Assembly: GCA_028223755.1 (NCBI GenBank)
Contig: JAOIUY010000010.1
Coordinates: 1 to 64,000, forward strand
DNA from: Pseudomonadales bacterium
Lineage (GTDB): Bacteria; Pseudomonadota; Gammaproteobacteria; Pseudomonadales; UBA7434
Direction of reading: 5' to 3'
DNA length: 64,000 nucleotides
Below, piece by piece: positions 26,548 to 36,913 of the stretch. The translations under genes and the position numbers were made by a program. Numbering within the stretch: the first letter of the stretch is position 1; every line of letters begins with the position of its first letter. The notes under the pieces were generated by a model. The model ran no database searches. It had not been told where the DNA came from and was given only the letters and a program-made list of their open reading frames with translations.

Positions 26548-27909
26548 TTGTTTAGTAAGTGGTTTGGCAATAAGAGTGCTTCGTCCTCAACGCCTAATAA
26601 TAGTAAAGCCGATGGTTCTAAAGCGAGCTCTTCAGCCGCTAGTGCTAGCAAAAAAAGCAGCGCTAAAAAAACGAATCCTAAGCGTGCAAAAAAATCAAAA
26701 AAACCTGTCTGGTCACTTGATCAATTTCCTATCCCAGAAAAAGAAGGCTCAACACGCTTCCATGATTTAGATTTGCCCTTACCCATGATGCATGCCATCG
26801 CTGATCTAGGCTTTGAGTATTGCTCGCCAATTCAAGCTGCTGTTTTACCGCACACCCTCGACGGTTTAGATGCTGTGGGTAAAGCGCAAACCGGTACAGG
26901 CAAGACGGCGGCATTTTTAATTACCGCAATTTGTGATTTGCTGGCCAACCCTATTAGTGATGAACGATATACCGCTGAGCCTCGCGTAGTGGTTATTGCG
27001 CCGACGCGCGAATTAGTGATGCAAATTGCTAAGGATGCCGAAGACCTGACCAAGCATACTGATCTTCATGTTGAGATGTTAATAGGCGGTGTCGATTACG
27101 CTGGCCAATTAAAGCGTGTTCAACGCAATGTTGTGGACATTGTTGTAGCAACGCCCGGTCGATTGATTGATTTTATGACGCGTGGCGACCTTCAGTTAGG
27201 TCTAGTTGAGATAATGGTTATCGATGAAGCTGATCGTATGTTGGATATGGGCTTTATCCCGCAGGTGCGAAGAGTTGTTCGTGCCTGTCCGCCAAAAGAC
27301 CAGCGTCAAACATTGTTGTTTAGTGCAACGTTTACAGAAGATGTTATTCGCTTAACCGAGCAGTGGACGATCGACCCAGTGCGTATCGAAATGGAGCCTG
27401 ATCGCGTGGCTGCGGATACGGTTGATCAAAAAGTCTATATGGTTGGCGCTAAAGATAAATTCCAAGTGTTAAAAAATATTCTTAAGTCGGATAATGTTTC
27501 TAGTGCTATTGTTTTTGCCAACCGTCGTGATCAAACGCGTTGGTTGTTTGATAAGTTAAACAAGACTTCAATTACTTGCGGCATGCTTTCAGGTGAAGTT
27601 GCTCAGCAAAAAAGAACCAGCACGCTAAAACGTTTTAAAGATGGCAATATAAAAGTGTTAGTGGCCACCGATGTAGCTGGTCGTGGTATACATATTAATG
27701 GTATTAGCCATGTTATTAACTACAACTTGCCAGAAGATCCTGAAGATTATGTGCATCGAATTGGTCGAACCGGTCGTGCGGGTGAAACCGGCACATCTAT
27801 CAGTTTAGCCTGTGAAGATGATGCGTTTATGTTGCTAGATATTGAGGCGCTACTGGGTGAGAAATTAGCGTGTGAGCAGCCGCCATTAGAGTATATGGAT
27901 GAGTCTTAA
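26548..27909 (+). CDS. rhlB: DEAD-box ATP-dependent RNA helicase RhlB-like
   Basis: This 453-residue protein has a Ser/Lys-rich N-terminal extension (1-50) and then all DEAD-box motifs: the Q motif (YCSPIQ), motif I AQTGTGKT, Ia APTRELV, motif II DEAD, motif III SAT, motif [12 protein letters not shown] and motif [12 protein letters not shown]. The sequence resembles RhlB, the helicase that works with RNase E in mRNA decay. It lacks the long RhlE tail. The start is TTG at 26548 with CGAGGTAG about 10 bases upstream. Confidence 0.85.
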   Translation: MFSKWFGNKSASSSTPNNSKADGSKASSSAASASKKSSAKKTNPKRAKKSKKPVWSLDQFPIPEKEGSTRFHDLDLPLPMMHAIADLGFEYCSPIQAAVLPHTLDGLDAVGKAQTGTGKTAAFLITAICDLLANPISDERYTAEPRVVVIAPTRELVMQIAKDAEDLTKHTDLHVEMLIGGVDYAGQLKRVQRNVVDIVVATPGRLIDFMTRGDLQLGLVEIMVIDEADRMLDMGFIPQVRRVVRACPPKDQRQTLLFSATFTEDVIRLTEQWTIDPVRIEMEPDRVAADTVDQKVYMVGAKDKFQVLKNILKSDNVSSAIVFANRRDQTRWLFDKLNKTSITCGMLSGEVAQQKRTSTLKRFKDGNIKVLVATDVAGRGIHINGISHVINYNLPEDPEDYVHRIGRTGRAGETGTSISLACEDDAFMLLDIEALLGEKLACEQPPLEYMDES

Positions 27910-27929
27910 TTTTTAAATCTATTTCTATT

Positions 27930-28685
27930 TTAAGCCTTATTTTCAAGGCTTAATCGGTCAATATAAAATAATGTCCCGCCACAAACTGCTGCTGGTATTG
28001 CAATAATATTAAGCAGTGGAACCATTGATGTTAATGTGGCCGCAGCGCCAAATCCTAAAGCGGTTTTCCTGTCGTTTTTCAAATCTTTTTTTAGTGCTTT
28101 AAAGCTTATTTGATGATTGTCATAACTGTAGTCGACATATTGTGTCGTCAGCATCCACGCGCCAAAAACAAACCATATAAAAGGCATTAAAGTAGCAAGT
28201 GGCGTGATGATGAATGAGACTAAAGATAAAATAACTAGCGGTATTAGCCAAAAAAAGTATTGTAGTAGTTTCTGAATTTCACGCATAACGACGCTTGGTA
28301 TCAATGCAAGTATGGCCAATAATCCAAACGAATTTTCTGCCGCTTTTCCCGCAATGACTATTTCTGTTTGTTCGGCGAGTAAACCGTAAAAGGGTGAGCC
28401 GATAAGGTTTGCGACAAAGGTAAAGCCGTAGGCAATCAATAATAAAATCATGATGGCAAATAAAGGCCAGAGTAACCACTCAATAAAGCTCAACCACTGG
28501 GGTATGAGATCTAGAAAGCCATTGAGCCACTGCGCAAAGCTATCGTAAAGGTAAGATAAGCCGAAATAGAAAACCAATATATTGATTAACACAGGTGCAA
28601 TGACAAAAGGCAGAATACGAGGCTGTTTTAAGAGCCTAAATCCTTTAAATAAGTAAGCTGCGCCGTTGCTAAAATCATTCATCAT
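27930..28685 (-). CDS. cysZ: Sulfate transporter CysZ
   Basis: This 251-residue inner-membrane protein of the CysZ/EI24 family has hydrophobic segments across residues 30-230. The conserved start (GAAYLFKGFRLLKQPRILPF) and the GSPFYGLLAE motif are present. It mediates sulfate uptake for cysteine synthesis. It is convergent with rhlB and has no sulfur genes nearby. Confidence 0.92.
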   Translation of the reverse strand: MMNDFSNGAAYLFKGFRLLKQPRILPFVIAPVLINILVFYFGLSYLYDSFAQWLNGFLDLIPQWLSFIEWLLWPLFAIMILLLIAYGFTFVANLIGSPFYGLLAEQTEIVIAGKAAENSFGLLAILALIPSVVMREIQKLLQYFFWLIPLVILSLVSFIITPLATLMPFIWFVFGAWMLTTQYVDYSYDNHQISFKALKKDLKNDRKTALGFGAAATLTSMVPLLNIIAIPAAVCGGTLFYIDRLSLENKA

Positions 28686-29119
28686 GGGGCTAGGTCTTTA
28701 GTGAGGCATCCAGTTGATGCCAGTATGAGTCAATTCAATTGTCTAGGTCGGTTTGATGGCGAAAGTCGGAATGAGTTTAACTCGATTGCCATTCTGCCGA
28801 TATTTATTTTGTTTAGCGCTATGGATGCGTCTATTTTTTGACCGCAAAAAATACTCTTTTTATTGCTCTGTTGTTTAATACCGTGAGGCGCTGATCTGGA
28901 TATTTTATACTTAAGAAGGGCGCGGAGCTTAACGATTTCAGCTCAACTTGATTTAACTTCAATTAAAATAATCTTGATTTATAAGTATTTATGACCATAG
29001 TGAGTACTCGCCTTTTTATACGAATAATTATTATTCTTGATAGGGGGGGTGGTGTTTAACCGGACGTTATCGACAAATCTTCAGCGTGAAAGTTGGGTGG
29101 TTGGTAGGCTTGTAAGCGC
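28686..29119. other. Intergenic gap without recognisable gene
   Basis: The stretch is AT-rich with a G7 run at 29043-29049. It separates cysZ from rnt on the same strand. A 38-codon plus-strand frame beginning at 28725 has no ribosome site and is not convincing. I see no hairpin or repeat. Confidence 0.5.
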
Positions 29120-29794
29120 TTAGTCTTCGTTGGGTTTTTCGATTAATGGTGCTGGCCAGCCGCCGAGTGATTTCCAGCGATTAACGATATAGCAGAACAG
29201 GTCAGCGGTTTTCTGAGTGTCATAGCTAGCGCTATGAGCATCTTCATTGTCGAATTCAATGCCCGCGTAGTAGCAGGCTTTAGCCAATACCGTCTGACCC
29301 AGCGCAAGACCGGCTAGGCTGGCTGTATCAAAACTGGAAAAAGGGTGAAAAGGCGTGCGTTTGATATCGCAACGGGCAATAGCTGCATTTAAAAAGCCCT
29401 GATCAAATGCAGCGTTGTGCGCCACCATAATGGCGCGCTTACAGTTGACTGCTTTTAATTCGGCGCGCACATGTTTAAATAAATCGCTGAGCACGACATC
29501 TTCATTTTGTGAAGGACGTAAAGGATGGTCGGGATTGATACCAGTAAATTCGAGCGCTGCGGGATCGATATTCGCCCCTTCAAACGGTCGGACATGGTAG
29601 CTATAAGTTTCGCCACAATAAATATTGCCGTGCTCATCCATTTTAATCAGGGTGGCGGCAATTTCTAACATTGCATCGGTGGCCGAATTAAAGCCACCGG
29701 TTTCGATATCAATAACAACCGGTAGATAACCGCGAAAACGATCTTCTATAGAGTGATTGCTATCATCACTTAGATTTTCTACTTCATCACTCAT
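29120..29794 (-). CDS. rnt: Ribonuclease T
   Basis: RNase T is a DEDDh 3'-5' exoribonuclease that trims tRNA CCA ends, 5S and 23S rRNA. The acidic residues are in [18 protein letters not shown] and the final [17 protein letters not shown] 29794 overlaps the pyrC stop (ATGA) and gives 224 residues, so translation is coupled. A start 18 bases further upstream is possible but less likely. The neighbourhood pyrC-rnt near motY and argG matches Pseudomonas. Confidence 0.95.
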   Translation of the reverse strand: MSDEVENLSDDSNHSIEDRFRGYLPVVIDIETGGFNSATDAMLEIAATLIKMDEHGNIYCGETYSYHVRPFEGANIDPAALEFTGINPDHPLRPSQNEDVVLSDLFKHVRAELKAVNCKRAIMVAHNAAFDQGFLNAAIARCDIKRTPFHPFSSFDTASLAGLALGQTVLAKACYYAGIEFDNEDAHSASYDTQKTADLFCYIVNRWKSLGGWPAPLIEKPNED

Positions 29795-30837
29795 TTTGCG
29801 ACTAGCCGCCATAAGATATCTTGTCCAGCGCGCAGTGGAACCAGTTCATCATCGGCCATTGATAATTGCTTTGGCGCTTGCCAGCTAGCTTTTTCTAAGG
29901 TAATCGTTGAGGTGTTGCGTGGCAGTCGATAAAAATCAGCGCCATAAAAACTGGCAAAACCTTCAAGTTTATCTAGCGCATTCATACCATCAAATGCTTC
30001 GGCGTATAACTCAATAGCGGTAAAAGCGGTATACGCACCGGCACAGCCGCAATCACTTTCTTTGCTGCCTTTGGTATGGGGCGCGGAGTCAGTGCCTAGA
30101 AAGAATTTTGGATTGCCACTTGTCGCTGCATCAAGTAACGCTTGTTGATGCTTTTGTCGTTTGAGAATGGGCAAGCAGTAATAGTGGGGGCGTATGCCGC
30201 CAGCTAACATATCATTGCGGTTGTAAAGTAAGTGGTGCGCCGTAATGGTTGCAGCGATGTTGTCATTACTTGCTTTGACAAACTCGACCGCCTGCGCGGT
30301 AGTAATATGTTCAAACACAATGCGTAAATCTGGAAAGTCACTAACGATTTGTTTAAGTATTGTCTCAATAAAGACAGCTTCGCGATCAAAAATATCAATA
30401 TCGCTGTGGGTCACTTCGCCATGAATCGCCAATACCATGCCAGTTTTTTGCATGGCTTCGAGTGCGGGATAGATTTTTTTGATGTCCGTCACACCACTGT
30501 CAGAGTTAGTTGTCGCTCCTGCAGGGTAGAGTTTGGCTGCATAAACTAAGCCTGAGGCTGCTGCGGCCTCTATGCCGGCGGCATCGGTTAAATCCGTAAG
30601 GTAAAGTACCATTAATGGGTCGAGTGAAAGACCGCTATCCAGAGCAGCAATGATATTGTCGCGATAAATTTTCGCTTCGTCGGAATTTGTGACGGGTGGC
30701 ACAAGATTAGGCATCACAATAACGCGATTAAATTGCTTGGCGGCATCATTTGCAGTGCGTGTCAGAGCCGCACCATCACGCAAGTGGATGTGCCAGTCAT
30801 CAGGTTGAGTCAGAGTAATTGTGTTTGCTGAAGTCAT
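29791..30837 (-). CDS. pyrC: Dihydroorotase
   Basis: This 348-residue zinc amidohydrolase closes carbamoyl-aspartate to dihydroorotate in pyrimidine synthesis. Metal-binding motifs are present: [10 protein letters not shown], the carbamylated-Lys segment YAAKLYPAG, the HGEVTH and FEHITT histidines, and the [13 protein letters not shown] end motif. The length fits the class II E. coli-type enzyme. It is the first gene of a pyrC-rnt pair and is divergent from motY. Confidence 0.97.
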   Translation of the reverse strand: MTSANTITLTQPDDWHIHLRDGAALTRTANDAAKQFNRVIVMPNLVPPVTNSDEAKIYRDNIIAALDSGLSLDPLMVLYLTDLTDAAGIEAAAASGLVYAAKLYPAGATTNSDSGVTDIKKIYPALEAMQKTGMVLAIHGEVTHSDIDIFDREAVFIETILKQIVSDFPDLRIVFEHITTAQAVEFVKASNDNIAATITAHHLLYNRNDMLAGGIRPHYYCLPILKRQKHQQALLDAATSGNPKFFLGTDSAPHTKGSKESDCGCAGAYTAFTAIELYAEAFDGMNALDKLEGFASFYGADFYRLPRNTSTITLEKASWQAPKQLSMADDELVPLRAGQDILWRLVAK

Positions 30838-31099
30838 TAATTGCCTATATTTGTTTGAAAGATAACATATTTATGCCTGCCATGCTGGCTGCTTTAGCTT
30901 TGCAGGGCAATTTTAAGCTAAGCCGAACATTTTTAAACCTATCAATACCTTTTAAAAGTAAAGAATTTTTCAAAGGTAAAGAAATCGCGAATATGGCCGT
31001 TAATAAGTTTAAATAATGATGCGCTTTAAGTGCCCCTACTTTTTTAGCGCGCCTAGACGAGATCTGTATCTCTACCATAAATAGACAGTACTCAGAATT

Positions 31100-32131
31100 A
31101 TGCCAATAGCTGTAATCCATCAATACACTTTTTCTGTCTTTCGATCTGTCTTTCGATCTGTCTTACGCTGCTTTAGCTTGCTTAAGTCTAACGTTTTTTG
31201 TGTGGTGTGGGCTTTGGTGGTTGGTATGGTCTTCCATAGTGCTGTGCATGCATTGACCTTTCATGCTCGCATGGATGAGTCCAAATGGCTAACCGATAGT
31301 CATGTTTTGCAGTGCCAGTTAACTCAGCCTATTCCTTTATTTGGTCGCGCGGTATTTGATCATAGTGCGGGACAGCCATTGCGCTTTTATTTGCAGTCCG
31401 TTTCGAGCGGAATGGTGCAAGGCCAAGCTTTGCTGACATCAGAAGCGCCTAGCTGGAATCCGGCTTCAGCGGCGGTCAATTTAGGTTTGATTAAGGTTGT
31501 AGAGGGTGAAACACCGGTCAACTTAAATGCAGCATTAGCCGATCAATTACTCAATGAGCTCTATCGTGGTCGATCGCCACAATTTATTCGTCGCGGTCAT
31601 AAGACTTCTGATGCTCAGCAGCAAGCGCAGCCTCAACAAATTTCTCAAGAGCAGCCAAGCACAGATAAGCCCTCGGCTGTTAAAGTAGGGCTGTCATCTG
31701 TTTACTTTCGCGAGGCTTATTCAGAGTATCGTCAGTGCTTAGAGCAGTTGATGCCAGTGGGTTTTGAGCAATTATCGCGCTCTCGTGTGCATTTTGATGC
31801 TGATGCATGGCAGTTAACCGCCCAAACGATAGACTGGCTGAATACCATTGTTCGCTATGTTCAGGCGGACTCAGAGATAGCACATTTATATATCGACGGT
31901 TATACCGACGATTTACAAGGCAGTGTTTACAATTCTCAGTTGTCTAAAAAGCGTGCCGATTCGGTTGCCGCCTACTTGGTAAGCAAAGGACTTTTAGCAG
32001 AGCAGATTACCACGCGCTTTCATGGCGAGCGGTTTCCTGTTGCGAGCAATAAAACCGTAGAAGGGCGCTCAATTAATCGACGCGTCACCATCCGTTTAGA
32101 CCGCCACGGCACGGCTCTTAGCCAGCGATAG
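31100..32131 (+). CDS. motY: Flagellar motor T-ring protein MotY
   Basis: This 343-residue protein has a signal peptide (hydrophobic core about 31-50), the MotY-specific N-domain beginning LTFHARMDESKW, a Gln-rich linker (about 170-195) and a C-terminal OmpA-like peptidoglycan-binding domain (IDGYTDDLQG, SKKRADSVAAYL). MotY forms the periplasmic T ring around the polar flagellar basal body with MotX or stators. The order pyrC-motY-argG is conserved in Pseudomonas. Two exact 12-bp repeats (31139-31162) lie in the start of the gene. The predicted N-region before the signal is longer than usual, so the start may lie further downstream. Confidence 0.88.
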   Translation: MPIAVIHQYTFSVFRSVFRSVLRCFSLLKSNVFCVVWALVVGMVFHSAVHALTFHARMDESKWLTDSHVLQCQLTQPIPLFGRAVFDHSAGQPLRFYLQSVSSGMVQGQALLTSEAPSWNPASAAVNLGLIKVVEGETPVNLNAALADQLLNELYRGRSPQFIRRGHKTSDAQQQAQPQQISQEQPSTDKPSAVKVGLSSVYFREAYSEYRQCLEQLMPVGFEQLSRSRVHFDADAWQLTAQTIDWLNTIVRYVQADSEIAHLYIDGYTDDLQGSVYNSQLSKKRADSVAAYLVSKGLLAEQITTRFHGERFPVASNKTVEGRSINRRVTIRLDRHGTALSQR

Positions 32132-32342
32132 CCCAAAATTGGCTTTATTTTCCTAACTAATTGCTACCTATTGCTTGCAATAGTGTCAGCGACCGCCTTT
32201 TTTCGATAAACTAGCCGCCGTTTTTCGCTGCCCTCATAGCTCATGCGTTTAAGTATGTTTAACCAGAGCAGCGACCCCAATCAATAGGGCGACAGCAAAT
32301 CGCTGTCATGACGCCCCAGCAAAAGTGATATAGACATTTATT

Positions 32343-33560
32343 ATGAGTGATATTAAAAAAGTAGTACTGGCTTATTCTGGCGGATTGGATACTTCCGTCA
32401 TCGTCAAATGGTTGCAGGAAACTTACAACTGCGAAGTGGTGACCTTTACTGCCGATATTGGCCAAGGTGAAGAAGTTGAGCCAGCGCGAGCAAAAGCCGA
32501 AGCCTTAGGTGTCAAAGAAATTTATATTGATGATATGCGTGAAGAGTATGTGCGCGATTATGTGTTTCCTATGTTTCGCGCCAATGCCATTTATGAAGGC
32601 GAGTATCTTTTAGGGACATCCATTGCACGTCCATTAATTGCCAAGCGCATGATTGATATTGCCAATGAAACCGGTGCCGATGCCATATCGCATGGCGCGA
32701 CAGGCAAGGGTAATGACCAAGTACGTTTTGAATTAGGCGCTTATGCATTAAAACCTGGTGTGCAAGTGATTGCGCCTTGGCGTGAGTGGGATTTAAACTC
32801 GCGCGATAAGCTACTCGAATATTGCGAGACGCATAACATTCCAGTTGAAATGAAGCGCGGTAAAAAATCGCCGTTCTCAATGGATGCTAACTTGCTGCAC
32901 ATTTCTTATGAAGGCGGTAACTTAGAAGATCCATGGTCAGAAGCCGAAGATGATATGTGGCGTTGGTCAGTAGCACCAGAAGATGCGCCAGACCAAGCGA
33001 CCTATATGGAGCTTACCTATGTAAAAGGTGACATCACCGAGATTGATGGTGTAGCAAAAACGCCGGCCGAAGTGTTAACAGAATTAAACGAGATTGGTGG
33101 TGCTAACGGTATTGGCCGATTAGATATTGTTGAAAACCGTTACGTCGGTATGAAGTCGCGCGGCTGTTATGAAACACCGGGCGGCACGATTATGATGCGT
33201 GCACATAGAGCCATTGAATCTATTACGCTCGACCGTGAAGTAGCACATTTAAAAGATGAGTTAATGCCGCGTTATGCTTCGTTAGTGTATAACGGTTACT
33301 GGTGGTCACCTGAGCGTAAGATGCTACAAACTGCGATTGACGAGTCACAGCAATGTGTTAACGGCGTAGTGCGTTTAAAACTTTATAAAGGCAATGTGAT
33401 TGTTGTCGGTCGTAAATCGGATGACAGCTTGTTTGACGAAGCGATTGCTACTTTTGATGACGACGAAGGTGCTTACAACCAAAAAGATGCCGAAGGCTTT
33501 ATTAAGCTTAATGCTTTGCGCATGCGCATCGCATCTAACAAAGGTCGAAAGTTAGACTAG
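32343..33560 (+). CDS. argG: Argininosuccinate synthase
   Basis: This 405-residue enzyme joins citrulline and aspartate using ATP in arginine synthesis. The PP-loop AYSGGLDTS (about residues 9-17) and the [15 protein letters not shown] segment are diagnostic. It lies next to motY as in Pseudomonas. The stop shares bases with the convergent regA stop. No clear ArgR box was recognised in the 211-base leader. Confidence 0.98.
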   Translation: MSDIKKVVLAYSGGLDTSVIVKWLQETYNCEVVTFTADIGQGEEVEPARAKAEALGVKEIYIDDMREEYVRDYVFPMFRANAIYEGEYLLGTSIARPLIAKRMIDIANETGADAISHGATGKGNDQVRFELGAYALKPGVQVIAPWREWDLNSRDKLLEYCETHNIPVEMKRGKKSPFSMDANLLHISYEGGNLEDPWSEAEDDMWRWSVAPEDAPDQATYMELTYVKGDITEIDGVAKTPAEVLTELNEIGGANGIGRLDIVENRYVGMKSRGCYETPGGTIMMRAHRAIESITLDREVAHLKDELMPRYASLVYNGYWWSPERKMLQTAIDESQQCVNGVVRLKLYKGNVIVVGRKSDDSLFDEAIATFDDDEGAYNQKDAEGFIKLNALRMRIASNKGRKLD

Positions 33561-34120
33561 TGATGTACAGGCTTTTTTTGTAACTTTCTTTGTAGCGTTC
33601 TGCGGTGCATACCCAGAGCGCGAGCAGTGGCCGAAACATTCCCTTCGTTTTCGGCCAGCGTCTTTTGAATATATTCCCACTCTAATCTGTCGACTGATAT
33701 CGGTTTGTTATTGACCGCAGTTGTTTCGTTTTTATTATTTAAATTATTCTCTTCAAAGGCGGCGAGTATTTCATCGACGGTCGCTGGCTTGCACAAATAA
33801 TTATTCGCACCGCGTTTTATGGCTTCAACCGTAGTGGCAATGCTGGAATAGCCGGTTAATACCACTATTTTTAATTGCGGATCCAAGTCCAGCAATTGCG
33901 GTATCAATGATAATCCTGACTCCTTTCCCATATTTAAATCAATCACTGCATGGCTAAAAATATTACCGACTTGTTCTATGCGTTCGATGGCTTGTTGCGG
34001 GCTGTTGGCAGTAGATGTAGAAAATTCTCGACGTTCAAGCGCTCGCGATAAAATAGAGCAAAAGACATCATCGTCGTCGACTAATAAAAAATGTTGCTGT
34101 TTGTTTGAGTTAGTCATCAA
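33557..34120 (-). CDS. regA: Redox response regulator RegA/PrrA/RoxR type
   Basis: This 187-residue regulator has an intact receiver domain (acidic cluster VDDDD, phospho-Asp61, Thr89, Lys111) and a C-terminal Fis-type helix-turn-helix with the family hallmark [18 protein letters not shown]. RegA homologues adjust respiration and redox-linked genes under low oxygen or changed redox state. Its start overlaps the sensor gene regB by 11 bases, so both are one operon. It may also be named roxR or prrA. Confidence 0.92.
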   Translation of the reverse strand: MMTNSNKQQHFLLVDDDDVFCSILSRALERREFSTSTANSPQQAIERIEQVGNIFSHAVIDLNMGKESGLSLIPQLLDLDPQLKIVVLTGYSSIATTVEAIKRGANNYLCKPATVDEILAAFEENNLNNKNETTAVNNKPISVDRLEWEYIQKTLAENEGNVSATARALGMHRRTLQRKLQKKPVHH

Positions 34121-35471
34121 GTGCCTCGGCAGTAATTAATGGCAGTTGTATGACCGCCTCGGCACCGCCTTGTTCAAGGTTGCGTAGTGATAACTGCCCG
34201 CCGTGTCGATGAATACTTGCATTAGATAAAAACAAACCAAAGCCTAAACCTGGACTGTTTTGGTCACGACGTTCATGTAAAGGCTGACGACTAAACTGTT
34301 GCAAAATACTATCAGGGATTCCTTCGCCTTTATTAGAAACAATAATATGAATGTTATTGCTATGCTGTTGAATATCGACTGCGACAAATTCAGGGCTGGC
34401 ATTGGCAGCATTATTTAATAGATTGGTTAATGCTTGGGATAGTGATTCATCACAATTGATGACGGCATCGATTTTTTTATCCGCAAATAAATTGACCACG
34501 ACGATTTCAGGTCGCAGCGGATGCCAGTGATCAATACAAGCACTGATAAGCGCTTTAATATGAATAGCAGCTTTTTCACCGGGCTGAGTTTGCTGCGCAG
34601 TATGGACGAGTTTTTTTAAACTACTGCGACATTGAATAATTTGTGATTTCATCAGTGCGAGATCGGCTTTTTGATCATCGCTTTGCGCTTCTTCGCTAGC
34701 CATCTCATCAACCAATAAACTCAGGCTGTTAATAGGTGTGCCTAGTTCGTGAGCAGTGCCGGCTGCTAGCGTTGCAATAGAAAGAATTTGCTCATCATAC
34801 AATTGCTGTTCACGTTGTTGGTTGATAGCGTTTTCTTGTGCGCGTAATGTTTCTGCCATTCGTGATACAAACCATGCAATTAAAACAGCGCTAACCAAAA
34901 AATTAAACCACATACCTAAGTAGTGTGGGTTAAATATCGCGGCAGCTTCACTGGTGTTGTTTGTACCGTGTGATAAATGTTGTTGATGATCAATGGCTAC
35001 GGATGCATGACCTGCGTGCGAGAAAAAATCTAACGGTTGGTAAGTAAAAAGCAGTAAAGAGTAGGCGGTCACAGATAAACCTGCAATAGCCGCGGCGTGT
35101 CCTCTTGGCAATGTGGCCGCAGCGATGCTGAGTGGTACAAGAAAATAAGAAATAAATGGATTAGTTGCACCTCCCGTAAAGTATGCCAGCGCAAAAATAA
35201 ACAGCACATCAATAATTAACTGTGCCGAGAATTGAGTTTCAGTGACGACTACATTTGCTTTTAGCCAGAAGTAGGTGGCAAGGGTAATGAGGGCCTGCAA
35301 AAAAATCACTACAGCAACGGCAAAGAGCTGGGCTTGAATGGCTAAATAAACATAGCCATAAAACGCCGCCACCGACATAAAAAGCAAGACGATTGCGCGT
35401 ATCCAGCAAAGCCGACGCAAATTAAGCGTCAGTGCTGCGAGTGTGAGTGAGCTGTGTTGATAAGTGGTCAA
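34110..35471 (-). CDS. regB: Redox sensor histidine kinase RegB/PrrB/RoxS type
   Basis: This 453-residue inner-membrane kinase has an N-terminal set of about six helices. The quinone-binding motif GGATNPF (100-106) of RegB is present. The H-box LAAGTAHELGTPINS carries His241. Cys281 (IIQCRSSL) sits where the redox-active Cys of RegB is found. The ATPase domain has NLLNNAANAS and the GLGFGLFLSN G box, so it should be active. It senses the ubiquinone pool and thiol redox state and phosphorylates RegA. A five-unit 14-bp repeat lies 38-107 bases upstream. Confidence 0.93.
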   Translation of the reverse strand: MTTYQHSSLTLAALTLNLRRLCWIRAIVLLFMSVAAFYGYVYLAIQAQLFAVAVVIFLQALITLATYFWLKANVVVTETQFSAQLIIDVLFIFALAYFTGGATNPFISYFLVPLSIAAATLPRGHAAAIAGLSVTAYSLLLFTYQPLDFFSHAGHASVAIDHQQHLSHGTNNTSEAAAIFNPHYLGMWFNFLVSAVLIAWFVSRMAETLRAQENAINQQREQQLYDEQILSIATLAAGTAHELGTPINSLSLLVDEMASEEAQSDDQKADLALMKSQIIQCRSSLKKLVHTAQQTQPGEKAAIHIKALISACIDHWHPLRPEIVVVNLFADKKIDAVINCDESLSQALTNLLNNAANASPEFVAVDIQQHSNNIHIIVSNKGEGIPDSILQQFSRQPLHERRDQNSPGLGFGLFLSNASIHRHGGQLSLRNLEQGGAEAVIQLPLITAEALDD

Positions 35472-35508
35472 ATTTAATGGTCTTTTTAGGCGTTTCAGGT
35501 CGATGTTG

Positions 35509-35578
35509 TCTATATCGGAGTTTCTATACCGCAGTATCTATACCGCAGTGTCTATGCCTGACAATCTATACCTGACAG
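35509..35578. repeat. Five 14-bp direct repeats upstream of regB
   Basis: Units start at 35509, 35523, 35537, 35551 and 35565, each beginning TCTAT and all exactly 14 bases long. Units 2 and 3 are TCTATACCGCAGTA and TCTATACCGCAGTG; units 4 and 5 end in TGACAA and TGACAG. The array is 38-107 bases upstream of the regB start. A 14-bp period is not a whole number of helical turns. Confidence 0.8.
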
Positions 35579-35708
35579 TCAGGCCGGTACGGTAAGCCGA
35601 ATACGCACGCAGTTTACTGAACTCTATATTGAATAACAGCTCCTTTTAGCTTCATAGCGATATCTTGCGTTTGGATTGCTATAAATAGCGGTAACAATTC
35701 AGGTGATT

Positions 35709-35727
35709 CTAAATGAGAATCAATTGC
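35709..35727. promoter_or_regulatory. Putative Fur box upstream of the iron transporter
   Basis: CTAAATGAGAATCAATTGC matches 12 of 19 positions of the Fur consensus, with an almost complete left half-site (TGAGAAT). It lies 92 bases before the fbpA start, where iron-repressed control is expected for this transporter family. Confidence 0.65.
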
Positions 35728-35818
35728 ATTTCGTTTTAGAAAATGCTCCAATATCCGGCCGGATAATACTTTTTAATACTTGAAACAGTCCGGTATTAAG
35801 CCAAAGTTGAGAGCTCAT

Positions 35819-36907
35819 ATGAAAAACCGATCATTTCCATCCATTATTCTGGCGTCTATTCCTATGGCGACAGCTATTACTTTTATTAGCAGTCTGCTTT
35901 TAGCCTGTTCATCAAAGCCAGAGCCGGAAGCAGTCGAAGCACTTATTGATGATTCCCAAACCGATGAAGCGATTGTTGTTTATTCATCGCGTAACGAGCA
36001 TTTAATTAGTCCTGTTTTTGCTTTGTTCACCGAAGAGACAGGAGTTAATGTTGAGTTCACTACGGGCAAAGCAGGAGTGTTAATTGAGCGTATTAAAGCC
36101 GAAGGTGCTAATACGCCTGCCGATTTACTCGTGACTGTTGATGCTGGCACATTGGGTTATGCCGCGCAGCAAGATATATTTCAACCGTTAGATTCTGCTG
36201 AAGTTAATACTCGCGTGCCGGTTTATTTGCGCGATGACAATGATTATTGGGCGGGGTTATCACTGCGAGCACGTACGATTGTTTACAGTACCGAGCGGGT
36301 TCAGCCAGAGCAGTTATCCAGCTATCAAGAGTTAGGCGATAAAAAGTGGCAGGGGCGTTTATGTTTGCGCACATCGAAAAAAGTCTATAACCAATCACTG
36401 GTAGCCATGTTAATTGCCGAGCAGGGCGAAGCGAAAACCGAAGCCATAGTTTCATCATGGGTAGCTAACTTAGCTATTCCGCCAACCTCGAACGATACTA
36501 AAGTGATGGAAGCGATCTTAGCCGGCCAGTGTGATGTGGGTATTGTTAATACCTATTATTTTGGTCGCTTGCAGACAAAACAAGTTGATTTACCGTTAGC
36601 ACTGTTTTGGCCGAATCAGTCTATCGACGCGATTAGTGGCGTGCATGTCAATGTTGCTGGCGTTGGCATACTCAAGCACAGTAAAAATGTGGCGCAAGCT
36701 AAACGCTTAGTTGAATGGTTAGTTTCCGATAATGCGCAGGCATTATTTGCCGGCGTTAATAAAGAGTATCCCATTAATGATGGTGTTGATATTAACTCGC
36801 AAGTCGCCTCATGGGGTACGTTTAAGTCAAGTCCACTGCCGTTAAGTCAGGCTTATATCTTGCAGCCAGCCGCGGTTAAGCTAATGGATCGCGCAGGGTA
36901 TAAATAA
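35819..36907 (+). CDS. fbpA: Iron(III) ABC transporter substrate-binding lipoprotein
   Basis: This protein binds ferric iron in the periplasm. ATG 35819 gives 362 residues with a signal and lipobox (SLLLAC), so it is probably membrane-anchored. A TTG 39 bases upstream is in frame, but the ATG has TTGAGAG ahead and fits the signal. The body follows the FbpA/FutA pattern: IVVYSSRNEHL at the N-lobe and the Tyr pair of NTYYFGRL that coordinates iron. A Fur-like site lies upstream. It leads an fbpABC operon. Confidence 0.92.
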   Translation: MKNRSFPSIILASIPMATAITFISSLLLACSSKPEPEAVEALIDDSQTDEAIVVYSSRNEHLISPVFALFTEETGVNVEFTTGKAGVLIERIKAEGANTPADLLVTVDAGTLGYAAQQDIFQPLDSAEVNTRVPVYLRDDNDYWAGLSLRARTIVYSTERVQPEQLSSYQELGDKKWQGRLCLRTSKKVYNQSLVAMLIAEQGEAKTEAIVSSWVANLAIPPTSNDTKVMEAILAGQCDVGIVNTYYFGRLQTKQVDLPLALFWPNQSIDAISGVHVNVAGVGILKHSKNVAQAKRLVEWLVSDNAQALFAGVNKEYPINDGVDINSQVASWGTFKSSPLPLSQAYILQPAAVKLMDRAGYK

Positions 36908-36913
36908 TATCTT

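Larger units (their letters stand above)
35472..35818. other. Divergent regulatory region between regB and fbpA
   Basis: This 347-base spacer holds both divergent promoters, the 14-bp tandem array at 35509-35578 and a Fur-box-like sequence at 35709-35727. No coding frame is evident. Confidence 0.6.

Noticed and set aside
27932-27951. Hairpin AAGCCTT-AAGGCTT between rhlB and cysZ
   Set aside because: No T tract follows in either direction and it lies inside the cysZ coding end, so it was not called a terminator.
28725-28841. 38-codon plus-strand frame upstream of rnt
   Set aside because: There is no ribosome site and the composition is unconvincing; it is probably chance.
30872-31016. Plus-strand small frame between pyrC and motY
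   Set aside because: It has no ribosome site and no protein-like pattern, and overlaps the divergent promoter region.
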